64,000 nucleotides of DNA from Bacillota bacterium (GCA_023436115.1 JAEZKQ010000031.1:178328-242327); one strand, 5' to 3'. Counted from the stretch's first letter, positions 35,783 to 44,690 are shown. Program-made: numbers and translations. The notes: generated from the letters alone by a model not told the origin.

Positions 35783-37156
35783 GTGGACACATTTTTACTC
35801 ATATGGGAAAAAGCGTTAGAAATACTTAAACAGGAGCTAGCAAGCGTTCGCTACGATACGTGGATTAAAACGCTTTCTCCTGTTAAAAATGTGGATTCAG
35901 CATTCTATTTTCAGACACTTAATCCAATACACAAAGAACTCGTAGAAAAAAGCTATAAAAACTTGATTGTCAGCGCAATGAACGACGCAGCCGATGCGTT
36001 CGATTATGGGCTGGAAATCGACGTATTTTTTTTAGATACAGAAGAGGCTTCTCGTTTAAGACAGCCCGTTATCAGCCATAACGAAAATGCAGCCTCTAAT
36101 GAAGGCGCAAATGCCACGCGAACCACGCTCAATCCCTACTTTACTTTTGATACCTTCGTGGTAGGCAGTTCCAATGAGTTTGCGCATGCTGCGGCCCGCG
36201 CGGTTGCGGAAAACCCCGGCTTTACATACAACCCTCTTTTTATATACGGTAAAACAGGTCTTGGTAAAACACACCTGATGCAGGCTATCGCAAACTATAT
36301 TACTCAGCGTGATAGTAACGCGACTGTGATGTTTGTGAAAAGTGAGCCGTTTCTAAATGACTTGATAAACGCCATCCGGACATCGAAAACCGAGGAATTC
36401 CGTAAGCGTTACCGTAAGGCCGATGTACTCCTAATTGACGATATTCAGTTTATAGCAGGAAAAGAAAGTACACAGGAAGAATTTTTCCATACATTCAACG
36501 ATCTGCATGAAAATAATAAACAAATTATTCTTTCGTCGGATAAACCCCCAAAGGAAATTGCACGCCTTGAGGAACGTCTTCAATCACGTTTTGAGGGAGG
36601 ACTCATTGCAGATATACAACCGCCAAACTATGAAACCAAGTTGGCGATTCTCATGAAAAAGGCAAAGGATATCACGTCTAAAGGTTCACTTAAATGTGAG
36701 GTCAGCAACGAAATACTTGATTTGATTGCAACAAAGGTATCTTCCAACATTCGTTCTTTAGAAGGTGCTTTAAAAAAGATCATCGCGTATACTGTACTGA
36801 ACGGAAGAACACCGAATCTCGTGGAGGCTGAAATAGCAATACGTGATTTTCTGACCACAAATACAAAGAAAATATCTTCTAAGCTCATACTTCAAACGGT
36901 TTGTGAGTATTATGATATTTCCGAAGATGAGATCACAAGCAATAAAAAGAACCAAAGCGTGGCTTATCCAAGGCAGGTCGCCATGTATCTCACGCGCAGA
37001 CTCATGGATTTATCATATAAAGCGATTGCGGAGATTTACGGGAAGAATGATCACACTACGGTCAAACATGCCTATGAGAAAATAGAAAGGGAAATTCAAA
37101 CGAACATCGAAACAAAAACGCTTGTGGATGATTTCGTCACGAAGCTGAAAGAATAG
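35783..37156 (+). CDS. dnaA: Chromosomal replication initiator DnaA
   Basis: The 457-residue initiator. Domain I spans about 1-85 (IWEKALEILKQELASVRYDTWI). The AAA+ domain has Walker A GKTGLGKT (about 156-163) and Walker B VLLIDDIQF. Domain IV ends with the DNA-binding signature NDHTTVKHA. I choose the GTG at 35783 (MDTFLLIW) because GAGG at 35772-35775 is 7 bases away; an ATG at 35777 would leave only one base. DnaA boxes occur on both sides. Confidence 0.97.
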   Translation: MDTFLLIWEKALEILKQELASVRYDTWIKTLSPVKNVDSAFYFQTLNPIHKELVEKSYKNLIVSAMNDAADAFDYGLEIDVFFLDTEEASRLRQPVISHNENAASNEGANATRTTLNPYFTFDTFVVGSSNEFAHAAARAVAENPGFTYNPLFIYGKTGLGKTHLMQAIANYITQRDSNATVMFVKSEPFLNDLINAIRTSKTEEFRKRYRKADVLLIDDIQFIAGKESTQEEFFHTFNDLHENNKQIILSSDKPPKEIARLEERLQSRFEGGLIADIQPPNYETKLAILMKKAKDITSKGSLKCEVSNEILDLIATKVSSNIRSLEGALKKIIAYTVLNGRTPNLVEAEIAIRDFLTTNTKKISSKLILQTVCEYYDISEDEITSNKKNQSVAYPRQVAMYLTRRLMDLSYKAIAEIYGKNDHTTVKHAYEKIEREIQTNIETKTLVDDFVTKLKE

Positions 37157-37300
37157 GTGGATAGAATGTTTATACTTTTTATTTGACGTTTTATTAAAGA
37201 AACTTTTATCCCTATTCCATTAACGATTCTTACACCCAAAATACCAACCTACAAAAAGGATTAAGACGGACTTTTATGAGATGATATGGGCATAAACAGG

Positions 37301-37354
37301 ATATCCACATTATCAACATGCACTACTGCTACTAATACTATTTAATTAACAAAT
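37301..37354 (+). other. Probable origin unwinding site between dnaA and dnaN
   Basis: Two tandem near-consensus DnaA boxes, ATATCCACA (37301-37309) and TTATCAACA (37310-37318), are followed by TGCA and then a triplet track at 37323-37340: CTA CTG CTA CTA ATA CTA. This resembles the DnaA-trio element (TAG on the other strand). An AT-rich stretch follows (37341-37354). The order box-trio-AT matches the basal unwinding system of Bacillus, in the same dnaA-dnaN gap. Confidence 0.7.
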
Positions 37355-37394
37355 GGAACCGTCTTAGTGCTAATAATCAAAATAAGGAGTTCAT

Positions 37395-38501
37395 ATGAGG
37401 ATAATTTGTGATAAAAACGAACTGCAGAAAAATGTGAATACAGCTTCAAAAGCAGTTGCCGTTAAATCTCCGATCTATTTGCTCGAGGGAATACGTATTT
37501 CAGCTGCTGATAATACATTGACTTTTTACGGAAGTGATGGAACACTGTCGATTAAATCTAAAATAGAAGCAAATGTGATAGAAAGTGGTGATATCGTTTT
37601 ACCGGCAAAGCTTTTTTGTGAATTGCTTGCAAAGTTCGATGCGTGTGAGCTCAGTATATACACCGAAGGAAGTAACGTCGTATTAGAATGCGGGCACTCA
37701 AAGACCACGCTTTGTTATATGAGTGCAGAACAATATCCTGAATTTCCTCAATTTGATGCGGTTGGCGGTATCAGCCTTTATTCGAAACAGCTTGTCAGTA
37801 TGATCGATCAAACGGTTTTTGCAACAGCAGCAAGTGAAGAAAAACCAATACTCACAGGAATACTTCTGGAGATGTCAGAAAACAATGTGAAAATGGTCGC
37901 TCTTGACGGTTATAGGCTTGCTGTACGAAAAGAAAACATAAGTGCAGAGCATACTGAGAAAGAGGTCGTTGTGCCCTCAAAATCGATGAGAGAGATCGCA
38001 CGCATTATTCCTGAGGATGAGACAACCATTAAGCTGTACACACGTGAAAATCTTGTGGGTATCGTATGCGATAACATTGAGATCGTTACCCGTGTTCTGC
38101 AAGGCGATTATGTTAAGTATAAAAATATATTACCTGCCGAATATATGACACGAGTGATTGTTAGCAGGCAAAATATGTTTGGTGGTCTTGAGCGCACGAG
38201 TATTATGGCCAGACAATCCAAAACAAATCTTGTTAACCTGCAGATTGAAAGCGGTATTCTCACAATTACATCGGATTCTGAGATCGGAAAAGCCCGTGAG
38301 GAAATAGATATTAAACAAACGGGTAAGAATTTGAATATAGCGTTTAATGCGCGTTATCTGCTCGATGTTCTTAAAGAGGTTTTGGATGAAGAAATTGTGA
38401 TGGAGTTCAATACCAGCATAAGCCCGTGCGTGATTCATCCGCTTTCAGGCGAGAGTTATCTATATCTTGTATTGCCGGTTAAAACAAATAATGTCAATTA
38501 A
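37395..38501 (+). CDS. dnaN: DNA polymerase III sliding clamp (beta subunit)
   Basis: The 368-residue ring protein that holds the replicative polymerase on DNA. Three repeated clamp domains are visible; MRIICDKNELQKNVNTASKAV is the typical N-terminus, and HPLSGESYLYLVLPVK is close to the usual HP...YLVMPVR end. An AAGGAG ribosome binding site precedes the ATG. It follows dnaA by 238 bases. Its stop codon overlaps that of the converging VTT gene. recF does not follow, unlike the usual order. Confidence 0.97.
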   Translation: MRIICDKNELQKNVNTASKAVAVKSPIYLLEGIRISAADNTLTFYGSDGTLSIKSKIEANVIESGDIVLPAKLFCELLAKFDACELSIYTEGSNVVLECGHSKTTLCYMSAEQYPEFPQFDAVGGISLYSKQLVSMIDQTVFATAASEEKPILTGILLEMSENNVKMVALDGYRLAVRKENISAEHTEKEVVVPSKSMREIARIIPEDETTIKLYTRENLVGIVCDNIEIVTRVLQGDYVKYKNILPAEYMTRVIVSRQNMFGGLERTSIMARQSKTNLVNLQIESGILTITSDSEIGKAREEIDIKQTGKNLNIAFNARYLLDVLKEVLDEEIVMEFNTSISPCVIHPLSGESYLYLVLPVKTNNVN

Positions 38502-39208
38502 GTTTTCTTTTTAAGAAATGTATTTGTTAACCAAGAATGGACACGCTCCTCAATAAGGGGAGCGTATTTTGTTGCTAAAAATAGTGCCGCGAAACCCACA
38601 ACCGCAATAATAATCCAGCCCCAAATCGGCAGTGAAACAAAACCTGAACCGACTAAAGCAGAAAAGATAAGACCCCAGGGGCGGGTGATCAGTACGATTA
38701 AGGCAAAAGCGGGTAGACTTAATGCGGATAAGCCGGCAATCAAACACAAGATATCATCCGGAAAAAAGGGCAGCAAAAACATAAAAATTAATAATACACG
38801 CTGGCGTGACGAGACGGAGCTCAAATACTTATCGACGATCTTTTTTCCTGCTAATCGTTCAACGAGAGGACGTCCAAATTTTTTACCAAGAAGAAATGCT
38901 GCCAGGGATCCTAAAAAAACAGCAGCCATTGATAAAAGAAAGCCGTAAAAAAAACCAAAAAGAACACCTCCCGCCAGCGTGGTCACGCTGCCGGGAATCG
39001 GAGAAATGATGACTTGAATAAACTGCAGAACGAAGAAGGCAAGAGGGGCCCAAGCTCCAAATGATGCAACATATTGCTGGAAGCTTTCCTTTGACTCAAA
39101 AACAGTAAACCAACCGTTTTCTTTGCCGATAAAATAAAGTATCGTTGCTGCAATAATGATAAAAAGTAATACAGCAAACCATATCAATTGTTTTTTCGTT
39201 AATTTCAT
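38498..39208 (-). CDS. TVP38/TMEM64 (VTT/DedA-like) membrane protein
   Basis: A 236-residue integral membrane protein. It has an N-terminal span, then the family pattern VISPIPGSVTTLAGGVLFGFFYGFLLS and FLLGKKFGRPLVERLAGKK (residues about 65-125), and several later helices. Relatives move lipids between membrane leaflets. There is no ribosome binding site; a TATACT -10 (39215-39220) lies only six bases before the ATG, so the message may be leaderless. It converges on dnaN with overlapping stops. Confidence 0.9.
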   Translation of the reverse strand: MKLTKKQLIWFAVLLFIIIAATILYFIGKENGWFTVFESKESFQQYVASFGAWAPLAFFVLQFIQVIISPIPGSVTTLAGGVLFGFFYGFLLSMAAVFLGSLAAFLLGKKFGRPLVERLAGKKIVDKYLSSVSSRQRVLLIFMFLLPFFPDDILCLIAGLSALSLPAFALIVLITRPWGLIFSALVGSGFVSLPIWGWIIIAVVGFAALFLATKYAPLIEERVHSWLTNTFLKKKT

Positions 39209-39365
39209 AATGACAGTATACCATATATAAGTAAAATCTGAATACAGTTATTTGTAACATTTCTATGATTAAGCGAGTAGTTCATTGAACCTTTGTTTCT
39301 AAATTTAGATATTTGACTTAAGCAGAAGAGCTGATTATAATGGAGTTCTAATTACACATATAAAG

Positions 39366-39491
39366 TTTTCTAGGGTTCCGCAGCATTACGCTGGTCTGCG
39401 ACCAAGAGAAAACACACAGTCATAACAACTGTGCACACGGAAGGATAAAAGCCTGGGAGATATCAAAAGATATCTTTCCGGTTTATTTTTT
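39366..39491 (+). ncRNA. Guanidine-I (ykkC) riboswitch with terminator
   Basis: The conserved ykkC elements appear in order: CTAGGGTTCCG (39370-39380), CTGGTC, GACCAAGAGAAAACACAC, GTGCACACGGAAGGATAAAA, GCCTGGGAGA (ending 39460). The last element can instead pair downstream: GATATC-AAAA-GATATC (39459-39474) with flanking pairs, then a T run (39482-39492), forms a terminator. Guanidine binding should hold the aptamer, prevent that hairpin and switch on the gdx gene 16 bases downstream. Confidence 0.95.
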
Positions 39492-39507
39492 TGGGAGGCT
39501 ACAAGAT

Positions 39508-39825
39508 ATGGCATGGGTCTATTTATTTATTGCAGGGATATTTGAGATCGTTTGGGCAATAGGTCTTAAGTATTCACAAGGGTTCACTCGGTTATATCCG
39601 TCTTTAATTACCATAGGGGGTATGATCGTTAGCTTTTATTTACTGTCTCTCGCGACGAAAACGCTTCCGATGGGAACTGCGTATGCTGTTTGGACAGGAA
39701 TTGGCGCTTTAGGCACTGTATTGTTGGGTATTATTCTTTTCCATGAACCGGTTAATTTAATAAGAATCTCATTTCTTGCTTTGATATTGATTGGAATTTT
39801 AGGTTTGAAACTCACTTCTGCATAA
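39508..39825 (+). CDS. gdx: Guanidinium exporter (SMR family, Gdx/SugE)
   Basis: A 105-residue, four-helix small multidrug resistance protein of the Gdx (SugE) subtype, which works as a dual-topology dimer exchanging guanidinium for protons. The essential glutamate is E13 in AGIFEIVWAIGLKYS; GTAYAVWTGIGALGT and LILIGILGLKL are subtype signatures. The strict guanidine-I riboswitch directly upstream supports guanidinium as substrate. A GGGAGG ribosome binding site precedes the ATG. Confidence 0.96.
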   Translation: MAWVYLFIAGIFEIVWAIGLKYSQGFTRLYPSLITIGGMIVSFYLLSLATKTLPMGTAYAVWTGIGALGTVLLGIILFHEPVNLIRISFLALILIGILGLKLTSA

Positions 39826-39926
39826 ATAGACTTAAGCGAAATAGGATTATTGAACAAAAGCAGAATAGCGCTGCCTTTGTTCAATTGGAATATCGTTATT
39901 TATTGTCGCTTTTTCGAATAAATGAT

Positions 39927-40637
39927 TTAGACCTGAACCGGTAATAAATATGATGCGTTTTCCCTTATAAAACCCATAACAGCTTCAAAAATCAGCTTAT
40001 GACCGGCTTCATTAGGATGTATGCCGTCTGAACAGATGAAATCAAAGAACTCTCTGCATTTCAAAAAAGCACGGCGTACATCAATGCACGTGACATGACG
40101 CACCCGGGATATGTATTGCACGCAGTTTGAGTACCTTTCCTGCCACCAATAAATTCGCCAAACATCTTTGAGCCATTTTAATATATTGAGACCTTTTTCT
40201 TTATCGCAGTTGGTAAACCATTTGAAATAGCTGTCGGCGTAAAGCGGCGGTAACGTTGTGAGAACAACTTTTTTCCCATTTTGCTGGACATAGTCGATCA
40301 TGTCATTCAGACTTTTTTCAAATACGTCTAATGGTGTTTTGGGTATATGATCCTGCATAGGATCCTGCGCGATATTATCCCATAAAAAATCGCAGTCGTT
40401 GCCCCCAAATTCAATCACGACAATATCAGGATTGTGCTTTTCCATTTTTGATTGTAAGACTTTTTGACCCTGAACAACAGTTGAGCCAAAACGAGAGGCA
40501 TTTATCATTTCGGCATTTACGTTTTCTGAAAGAAGGTTAAAAAAACAGTCTTTAAGAAGTACATATTTCTTTTTCTCTTCATCGAGTATAACACCCTTTG
40601 AAAGTGAATCTCCTACAACAAGTATTTTATGATCCAT
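39927..40637 (-). CDS. SGNH/GDSL hydrolase
   Basis: A 236-residue esterase-like protein. It has VVGDSLSKG (block I with the nucleophile Ser, about residues 7-15), IEFGGNDCDF (block III Asn) and SDGIHPNEAGHKLI (block V Asp and His, near 213), so the full catalytic set is present. There is no signal peptide, so it probably acts in the cytoplasm on an acyl or acetyl ester. An AAGGAGAG ribosome binding site precedes the ATG. Confidence 0.9.
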   Translation of the reverse strand: MDHKILVVGDSLSKGVILDEEKKKYVLLKDCFFNLLSENVNAEMINASRFGSTVVQGQKVLQSKMEKHNPDIVVIEFGGNDCDFLWDNIAQDPMQDHIPKTPLDVFEKSLNDMIDYVQQNGKKVVLTTLPPLYADSYFKWFTNCDKEKGLNILKWLKDVWRIYWWQERYSNCVQYISRVRHVTCIDVRRAFLKCREFFDFICSDGIHPNEAGHKLIFEAVMGFIRENASYLLPVQV

Positions 40638-41030
40638 TTGTCTCTCCTTTCTTTAGATATCTTTGAACTATCTATAACGTTAATATCCCTTTGAGCTATA
40701 TCAAGTATACCCATTGCTTTTCTTAGTATGACTGCATACTGTAAATAAATAGGACCCATAATCAAAAAGATTGCGCTATTATTTGAAAGACTGACTGACA
40801 AATAATATTTAAAATGAATATTATTAACATAATGTCTGGCAATCGTCCGATAAAATATATCATACCATTTTTTTTGCGGCAAGAGATGAGATGTAAACGA
40901 ATTATGGCTAAATATTTCTTGTGGAATGGATGTATGTGGTTATTCATAAATAAATTCATGTAGGGTGCCCTTTCAAATATATGTTTTTTGTTTTATAATG
41001 AAAATAATGAATTTCAGGGGGACTGATTAT
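40638..41030. other. AT-rich gap between SGNH hydrolase and parA
   Basis: There is no convincing gene in these 393 bases. They hold the leftward control region of the hydrolase gene and a perfect inverted repeat, AATAATATT (40801-40809) with AATATTATT (40817-40825), in very AT-rich DNA. A likely parA promoter has TTTCAA (40971-40976), 17 bases, and TATAAT (40994-40999). Confidence 0.5.
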
Positions 41031-41807
41031 ATGTCTAAAATTATTGCCATTGCCAACCAAAAGGGCGGCGTTGGTAAAACAACAACAGCGGTAAACCTTA
41101 GTGCATGTATTGCAGATAAAGGGAAGAAAGTTTTGCTTATTGATATCGACCCGCAGGGGAATTCCACAAGCGGACTGGGAATTGAAAAAAGCGAATTGAA
41201 GACTTCCGTATACGACATATTAATTAACAATATAGATGCGCGTCAAGTCATAAAGAAAACAATGATTGATACACTTGACATTATTCCGGCCAACATTGAT
41301 CTTGTCGGTGCTGAGGTGGAAATGGTATCGCGCATGGCCAGAGAGCAAATACTTAAGAATGCTCTAAAGAATATCCGTGACAGCTATGACTATATATTTA
41401 TGGATTGCCCCCCGTCACTTGGCTTGATAACAATTAATGCATTAACAGCATCAGATAAAATACTCGTGCCTATTCAATGTGAGTATTATGCTTTGGAAGG
41501 CTTATCACAATTGATGAATACAATAAAACTTGTACGGTCAAATTTAAATCCGAGCATTGAGGTAGAAGGCGTGGTTCTTACTATGTTTGACGGAAGGACA
41601 AACTTATCTATACAAGTTGTGGAGGAAGTCAAAAAGTATTTTAAAAATAAGGTTTACAAAACGATTATACCCAGAAACGTCCGGCTTGGCGAAGCCCCGA
41701 GTTTTGGTTTACCGATTATTCGTTATGATGCCACCTGCCTGGGCTCTCAGTGTTATATCGATTTGGCCAGTGAAGTTATCGAATATAACGGAGGGGATGC
41801 ATCATGA
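41031..41807 (+). CDS. parA: Chromosome-partitioning ATPase ParA (Soj)
   Basis: A 258-residue ParA/MinD-type ATPase. The deviant Walker A KGGVGKTTTAVNL (about residues 11-23) and the following LIDIDPQGN are diagnostic. In Firmicutes Soj cooperates with ParB to segregate origins and modulates DnaA activity. A GGGGG ribosome binding site points to the ATG at 41031 rather than 40965. It overlaps parB by 4 bases (ATGA). It lies 4 kb from dnaA. Confidence 0.96.
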   Translation: MSKIIAIANQKGGVGKTTTAVNLSACIADKGKKVLLIDIDPQGNSTSGLGIEKSELKTSVYDILINNIDARQVIKKTMIDTLDIIPANIDLVGAEVEMVSRMAREQILKNALKNIRDSYDYIFMDCPPSLGLITINALTASDKILVPIQCEYYALEGLSQLMNTIKLVRSNLNPSIEVEGVVLTMFDGRTNLSIQVVEEVKKYFKNKVYKTIIPRNVRLGEAPSFGLPIIRYDATCLGSQCYIDLASEVIEYNGGDAS

Positions 41808-42661
41808 AGCAGCCGCAGCAACGGCTTGGAAAAGGTCTTGGGGCTCTGATCGGCGAAGGCCCGCAAAACAGCGAAGAAAGAGTCGCCGGACTTAAGATGG
41901 TCAGTGTGAATGATATTGATCCAAATGCTGAACAGCCTCGGAAACATTTTGACAGCGACAGACTTGAAGAGCTTGCGCAATCCATCAGTACATACGGTAT
42001 TGTTCAGCCTATCATTGTTCAGCAGAATGGTTCACGCTATACGATTATTGCCGGAGAAAGACGGTACCGGGCGGCTAGGCTTGCGGGTTTAAAAGAAGTT
42101 CCTGTCGTCATCAAAGAGTGTTCCAGAACTGAGCTTATGGAGGTATCACTTGTTGAAAACCTCCAGAGAGAAGATTTAAACCCGATTGAAGAAGCTCAGG
42201 CAATGCGCCTTTTGATGGATGAGCATAAGTTGACACAGGATGAGTTGTCCAGCCGGCTTGGTAAATCTAGAAGTGCTGTTGCCAATACATTGCGCTTATT
42301 GTCTTTGCCGGAAAGCGTAAGATCAATGGTCATAGCGGGAGACTTATCGTCAGGACATGCACGGTGCCTTGTCGCATTGGAGCGCGATGAAGATAAACAT
42401 CGCTTAGCTATGAAAATTGTATCGCAAGGATTGTCTGTTCGTGCGACGGAGGAACTCGTTAAAGCATTGAACACGCTAAAACAGGATAATAAGAAGGCAG
42501 ATACAAAACCCGAAATAGAAGAAGCGGAGAAGAATTTGACGGCAGCACTGGGTACGCGGGTTCAGATTTCCGGAGACTTAAAACGCGGTAAGATTATACT
42601 GGCCTATTACAATCAAGAGCAGCTCAATTCTCTTTTTGATTTTCTAATGACAAGCAAATAA
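41804..42661 (+). CDS. parB: Chromosome-partitioning protein ParB (Spo0J)
   Basis: A 285-residue CTP-dependent DNA clamp that loads at parS. The N-terminal RLGKGLGALIGE helps ParA interaction; NEQPRK-like spacing leads to GERRYRAARLAG (CTP-binding, about residue 84-95), then the helix-turn-helix region with LTQDELSSRLGKSRSAVANTLRLL (about 140-165) and a C-terminal dimerisation domain. Two parS-like sites lie only 14 bases past its stop. Confidence 0.97.
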   Translation: MKQPQQRLGKGLGALIGEGPQNSEERVAGLKMVSVNDIDPNAEQPRKHFDSDRLEELAQSISTYGIVQPIIVQQNGSRYTIIAGERRYRAARLAGLKEVPVVIKECSRTELMEVSLVENLQREDLNPIEEAQAMRLLMDEHKLTQDELSSRLGKSRSAVANTLRLLSLPESVRSMVIAGDLSSGHARCLVALERDEDKHRLAMKIVSQGLSVRATEELVKALNTLKQDNKKADTKPEIEEAEKNLTAALGTRVQISGDLKRGKIILAYYNQEQLNSLFDFLMTSK

Positions 42662-42669
42662 GTCTATTA

Positions 42670-42718
42670 AAAAAGTTTCACGTGAAACATTAATCTTTTG
42701 TTTCACGTGAAACTTTTT
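42670..42718. promoter_or_regulatory. Two parS sites forming a bidirectional terminator hairpin
   Basis: AGTTTCACGTGAAACA (42674-42689) and TGTTTCACGTGAAACT (42699-42714) each match the parS consensus TGTTTCACGTGAAACA at 15 of 16 positions. Together with flanking A and T runs they are the arms of one perfect 20-base-pair inverted repeat (42670-42689 with 42699-42718, nine-base loop). In RNA this is a strong intrinsic terminator in both directions, between converging parB and cvpA. Confidence 0.92.
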
Positions 42719-42741
42719 ATTATGACGGTAAACAGCCTGGT

Positions 42742-43449
42742 CTAAATAACGCCGCGTATCAGATGTAAATAAAAGTTGTTGTTAAAGAAAAACATTCCGA
42801 TATTAGATGTTTGAAAATATTCTGAAATTTTATCGACCGGTAAAATCAATAACACGATAGGGATAACGGTCACAATTAAGAAGCATACAAGAAAACCGTG
42901 CAATGCCCCAAAAAGAGCACCCGTTGTTCGGTCGTATTGACGAAGCTCGGGAAATTGTACTGTGTAATCTATCGACCCTAATACGAATGCAAAAATGATA
43001 CGGGCTAATAAGAACACCGCGAGAAAAGAGAGGATGTTTAGCACAGCCGAGACAATGGTCATGTTGAAGTATTCACCGATCGTTGTCAGCCCGTCGGACG
43101 CGAAAGCTTTCGCTTCAACATTCTGACGAATCAGGGAAGTAAAAGGCTCGGAAGTATTTGATGACGTCAGAATGCTGTCGAGCTGCGAATTTGTCAGATT
43201 GTCGACAAGGAGCTGAGAGCTTTCATAGGTCGTAATTTTTTCGGCGCCTTCTGTGTAATAGATCAAATAATCAAAAATAGATTTATTGGCCTTTACTGCA
43301 GTGGAGACAACAGGATAAAACAAATAGGATGTAATAACAGAGAGAAAGAACACACCAAGGTTAAGGGCAGACCTTAAAAAACCGCGGTGTATGCCCTCCA
43401 ATATCATTATCAATATAATCACGATCAAGCAAAGGCTAATCAAATTCAT
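42742..43449 (-). CDS. CvpA-family membrane protein
   Basis: A 235-residue protein with four predicted transmembrane helices: residues about 3-20, 28-48, 135-160 and 190-210. It shows the CvpA pattern of ILEGIHRGFLRSALNLGVFF at the front and a long polar segment between helices 2 and 3. In other bacteria CvpA relatives affect colicin export or cell-envelope tolerance; the biochemical role is not known. The DUF5711 gene lies 26 bases upstream on the same strand, so they probably form an operon. Confidence 0.85.
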   Translation of the reverse strand: MNLISLCLIVIILIMILEGIHRGFLRSALNLGVFFLSVITSYLFYPVVSTAVKANKSIFDYLIYYTEGAEKITTYESSQLLVDNLTNSQLDSILTSSNTSEPFTSLIRQNVEAKAFASDGLTTIGEYFNMTIVSAVLNILSFLAVFLLARIIFAFVLGSIDYTVQFPELRQYDRTTGALFGALHGFLVCFLIVTVIPIVLLILPVDKISEYFQTSNIGMFFFNNNFYLHLIRGVI

Positions 43450-43475
43450 TATTCAACCTCCAGATACAGCAGCCT

Positions 43476-44582
43476 TTATGGCAGCGGCATCAGCGTTACC
43501 GATTTACCAGACTTAATATAAACATGGTTTTTAATCGCTCTCTCGACACCATCAATCGCATACGGCAGATCATAGGTTCTTAGATATTTGCCTTCACCAG
43601 TATATACGAAAATCTGGTTGTTTGCAAAGCAATATATCTTCTCTCCCTGGTGCAGTATCTTAAAGACTCCGGGGGGCAGATTGATGGTAATTTCGCTGCC
43701 GGCAGAGCGTATGACGCGGGCAATATCATATGTACCGGTGTTGTTTAATGGGACATAGATAAACTTTGGCTCGCTTGAGCAGCAGACATCTTCGAGTACC
43801 CAACCATACACCATGACCTGTTTGTTGCTGGAGTTAATTGATTCGTACATTGTCAGCTGATTTGTCCCGATTGCGTAGATGCTGTCTCCAATCCAGTATA
43901 AGCTGCTGACAAGCTGGTCTTTGAACTCTTTAATAAAGGTGATCGCTTGGGTGTCGGGTCGATAAGTAGAAATTCGGGATACCGGCACACCTCCCGATAC
44001 ATCAAGTTCGAGTACATAAAGTGCGTCACTTTTTTCGTCAAAACCGTAATCCAGCACATAACGGTTCGTTACATCCAATCGAAATAATGCTTCACCCGTA
44101 AGATTAAAAACAACAATATAAGCCGGGGTTTCATTGTCGGCCTGCTGCAGAACAAAAGCCGCAATCATATCTTTGCCAACGCGCGCGGATTTAATCTCGC
44201 CGTTTAACTGAGTGGAAAAGAGATGATTGCCTTTTGCGTTAAGAACCTGTACAACACCTTGACCGGTCGCGGCGATCAGATCATCGTTTGCGGTAAAACT
44301 AAGGCCGCTGGTAAACAGCTTAAGTTTCCAGACTAATTTTTGAGATGCATCAACACATGTTAACAGTTCCGCATCCGAATAAACGATTGTTTCACCAACC
44401 GTAAAATATTCGCTATCGGCTCCAAATGGCATTTGAACAAGTGTATCTTTAAGTTCCCTGCCCTTTGTCAGGATAACGATTAAACCGGTAAGCAAGACGA
44501 TGGAGGCAATGGCGATTGCGCCTAAAAACATGACAGTTTTGCGCGGTAGACGTTTTTTCTTTGTTTTCTTACTTAAATACAC
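43476..44582 (-). CDS. DUF5711 membrane-anchored propeller protein
   Basis: A 368-residue protein. A short very basic tail (KKTKKKRLPRK) precedes one transmembrane helix (about 16-38). The rest is made of repeated beta blades (GETIVYSDAELLTCVD, GQGVVQVLNAKGNHLF, KIYCFANNQIFVYTG) like a PQQ/WD propeller facing outward. I assign DUF5711 from general resemblance and from the adjacent CvpA gene. The function is unknown. It mirrors the architecture of the Arg-rich propeller protein at 24124-25371. Confidence 0.75.
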   Translation of the reverse strand: MYLSKKTKKKRLPRKTVMFLGAIAIASIVLLTGLIVILTKGRELKDTLVQMPFGADSEYFTVGETIVYSDAELLTCVDASQKLVWKLKLFTSGLSFTANDDLIAATGQGVVQVLNAKGNHLFSTQLNGEIKSARVGKDMIAAFVLQQADNETPAYIVVFNLTGEALFRLDVTNRYVLDYGFDEKSDALYVLELDVSGGVPVSRISTYRPDTQAITFIKEFKDQLVSSLYWIGDSIYAIGTNQLTMYESINSSNKQVMVYGWVLEDVCCSSEPKFIYVPLNNTGTYDIARVIRSAGSEITINLPPGVFKILHQGEKIYCFANNQIFVYTGEGKYLRTYDLPYAIDGVERAIKNHVYIKSGKSVTLMPLP

Positions 44583-44639
44583 GCGGGCACCTCTCTTGTG
44601 CGGATTATAATGGCATTATAACACAAGGCATAAGAAAAG

Positions 44640-44666
44640 AAAAACGACCAAAGAATGGCCGCTTTT
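44640..44666 (-). terminator. Probable terminator of the lipid kinase gene
   Basis: AAAACGACC and GGCCGCTTTT pair with one G-U and one bulge on the - strand, followed by TTTTTC. It is placed 25 bases past the kinase stop at 44691. Confidence 0.45.
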
Positions 44667-44690
44667 GAAGGTCAGTACTTGATGAACTCA

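Noticed and set aside
40613..40959. Two leftward AT-rich reading frames before the SGNH hydrolase (89 and 65 codons)
   Set aside because: They overlap each other and the hydrolase start, which has its own strong ribosome binding site. They lack sites of their own and look like no protein family.
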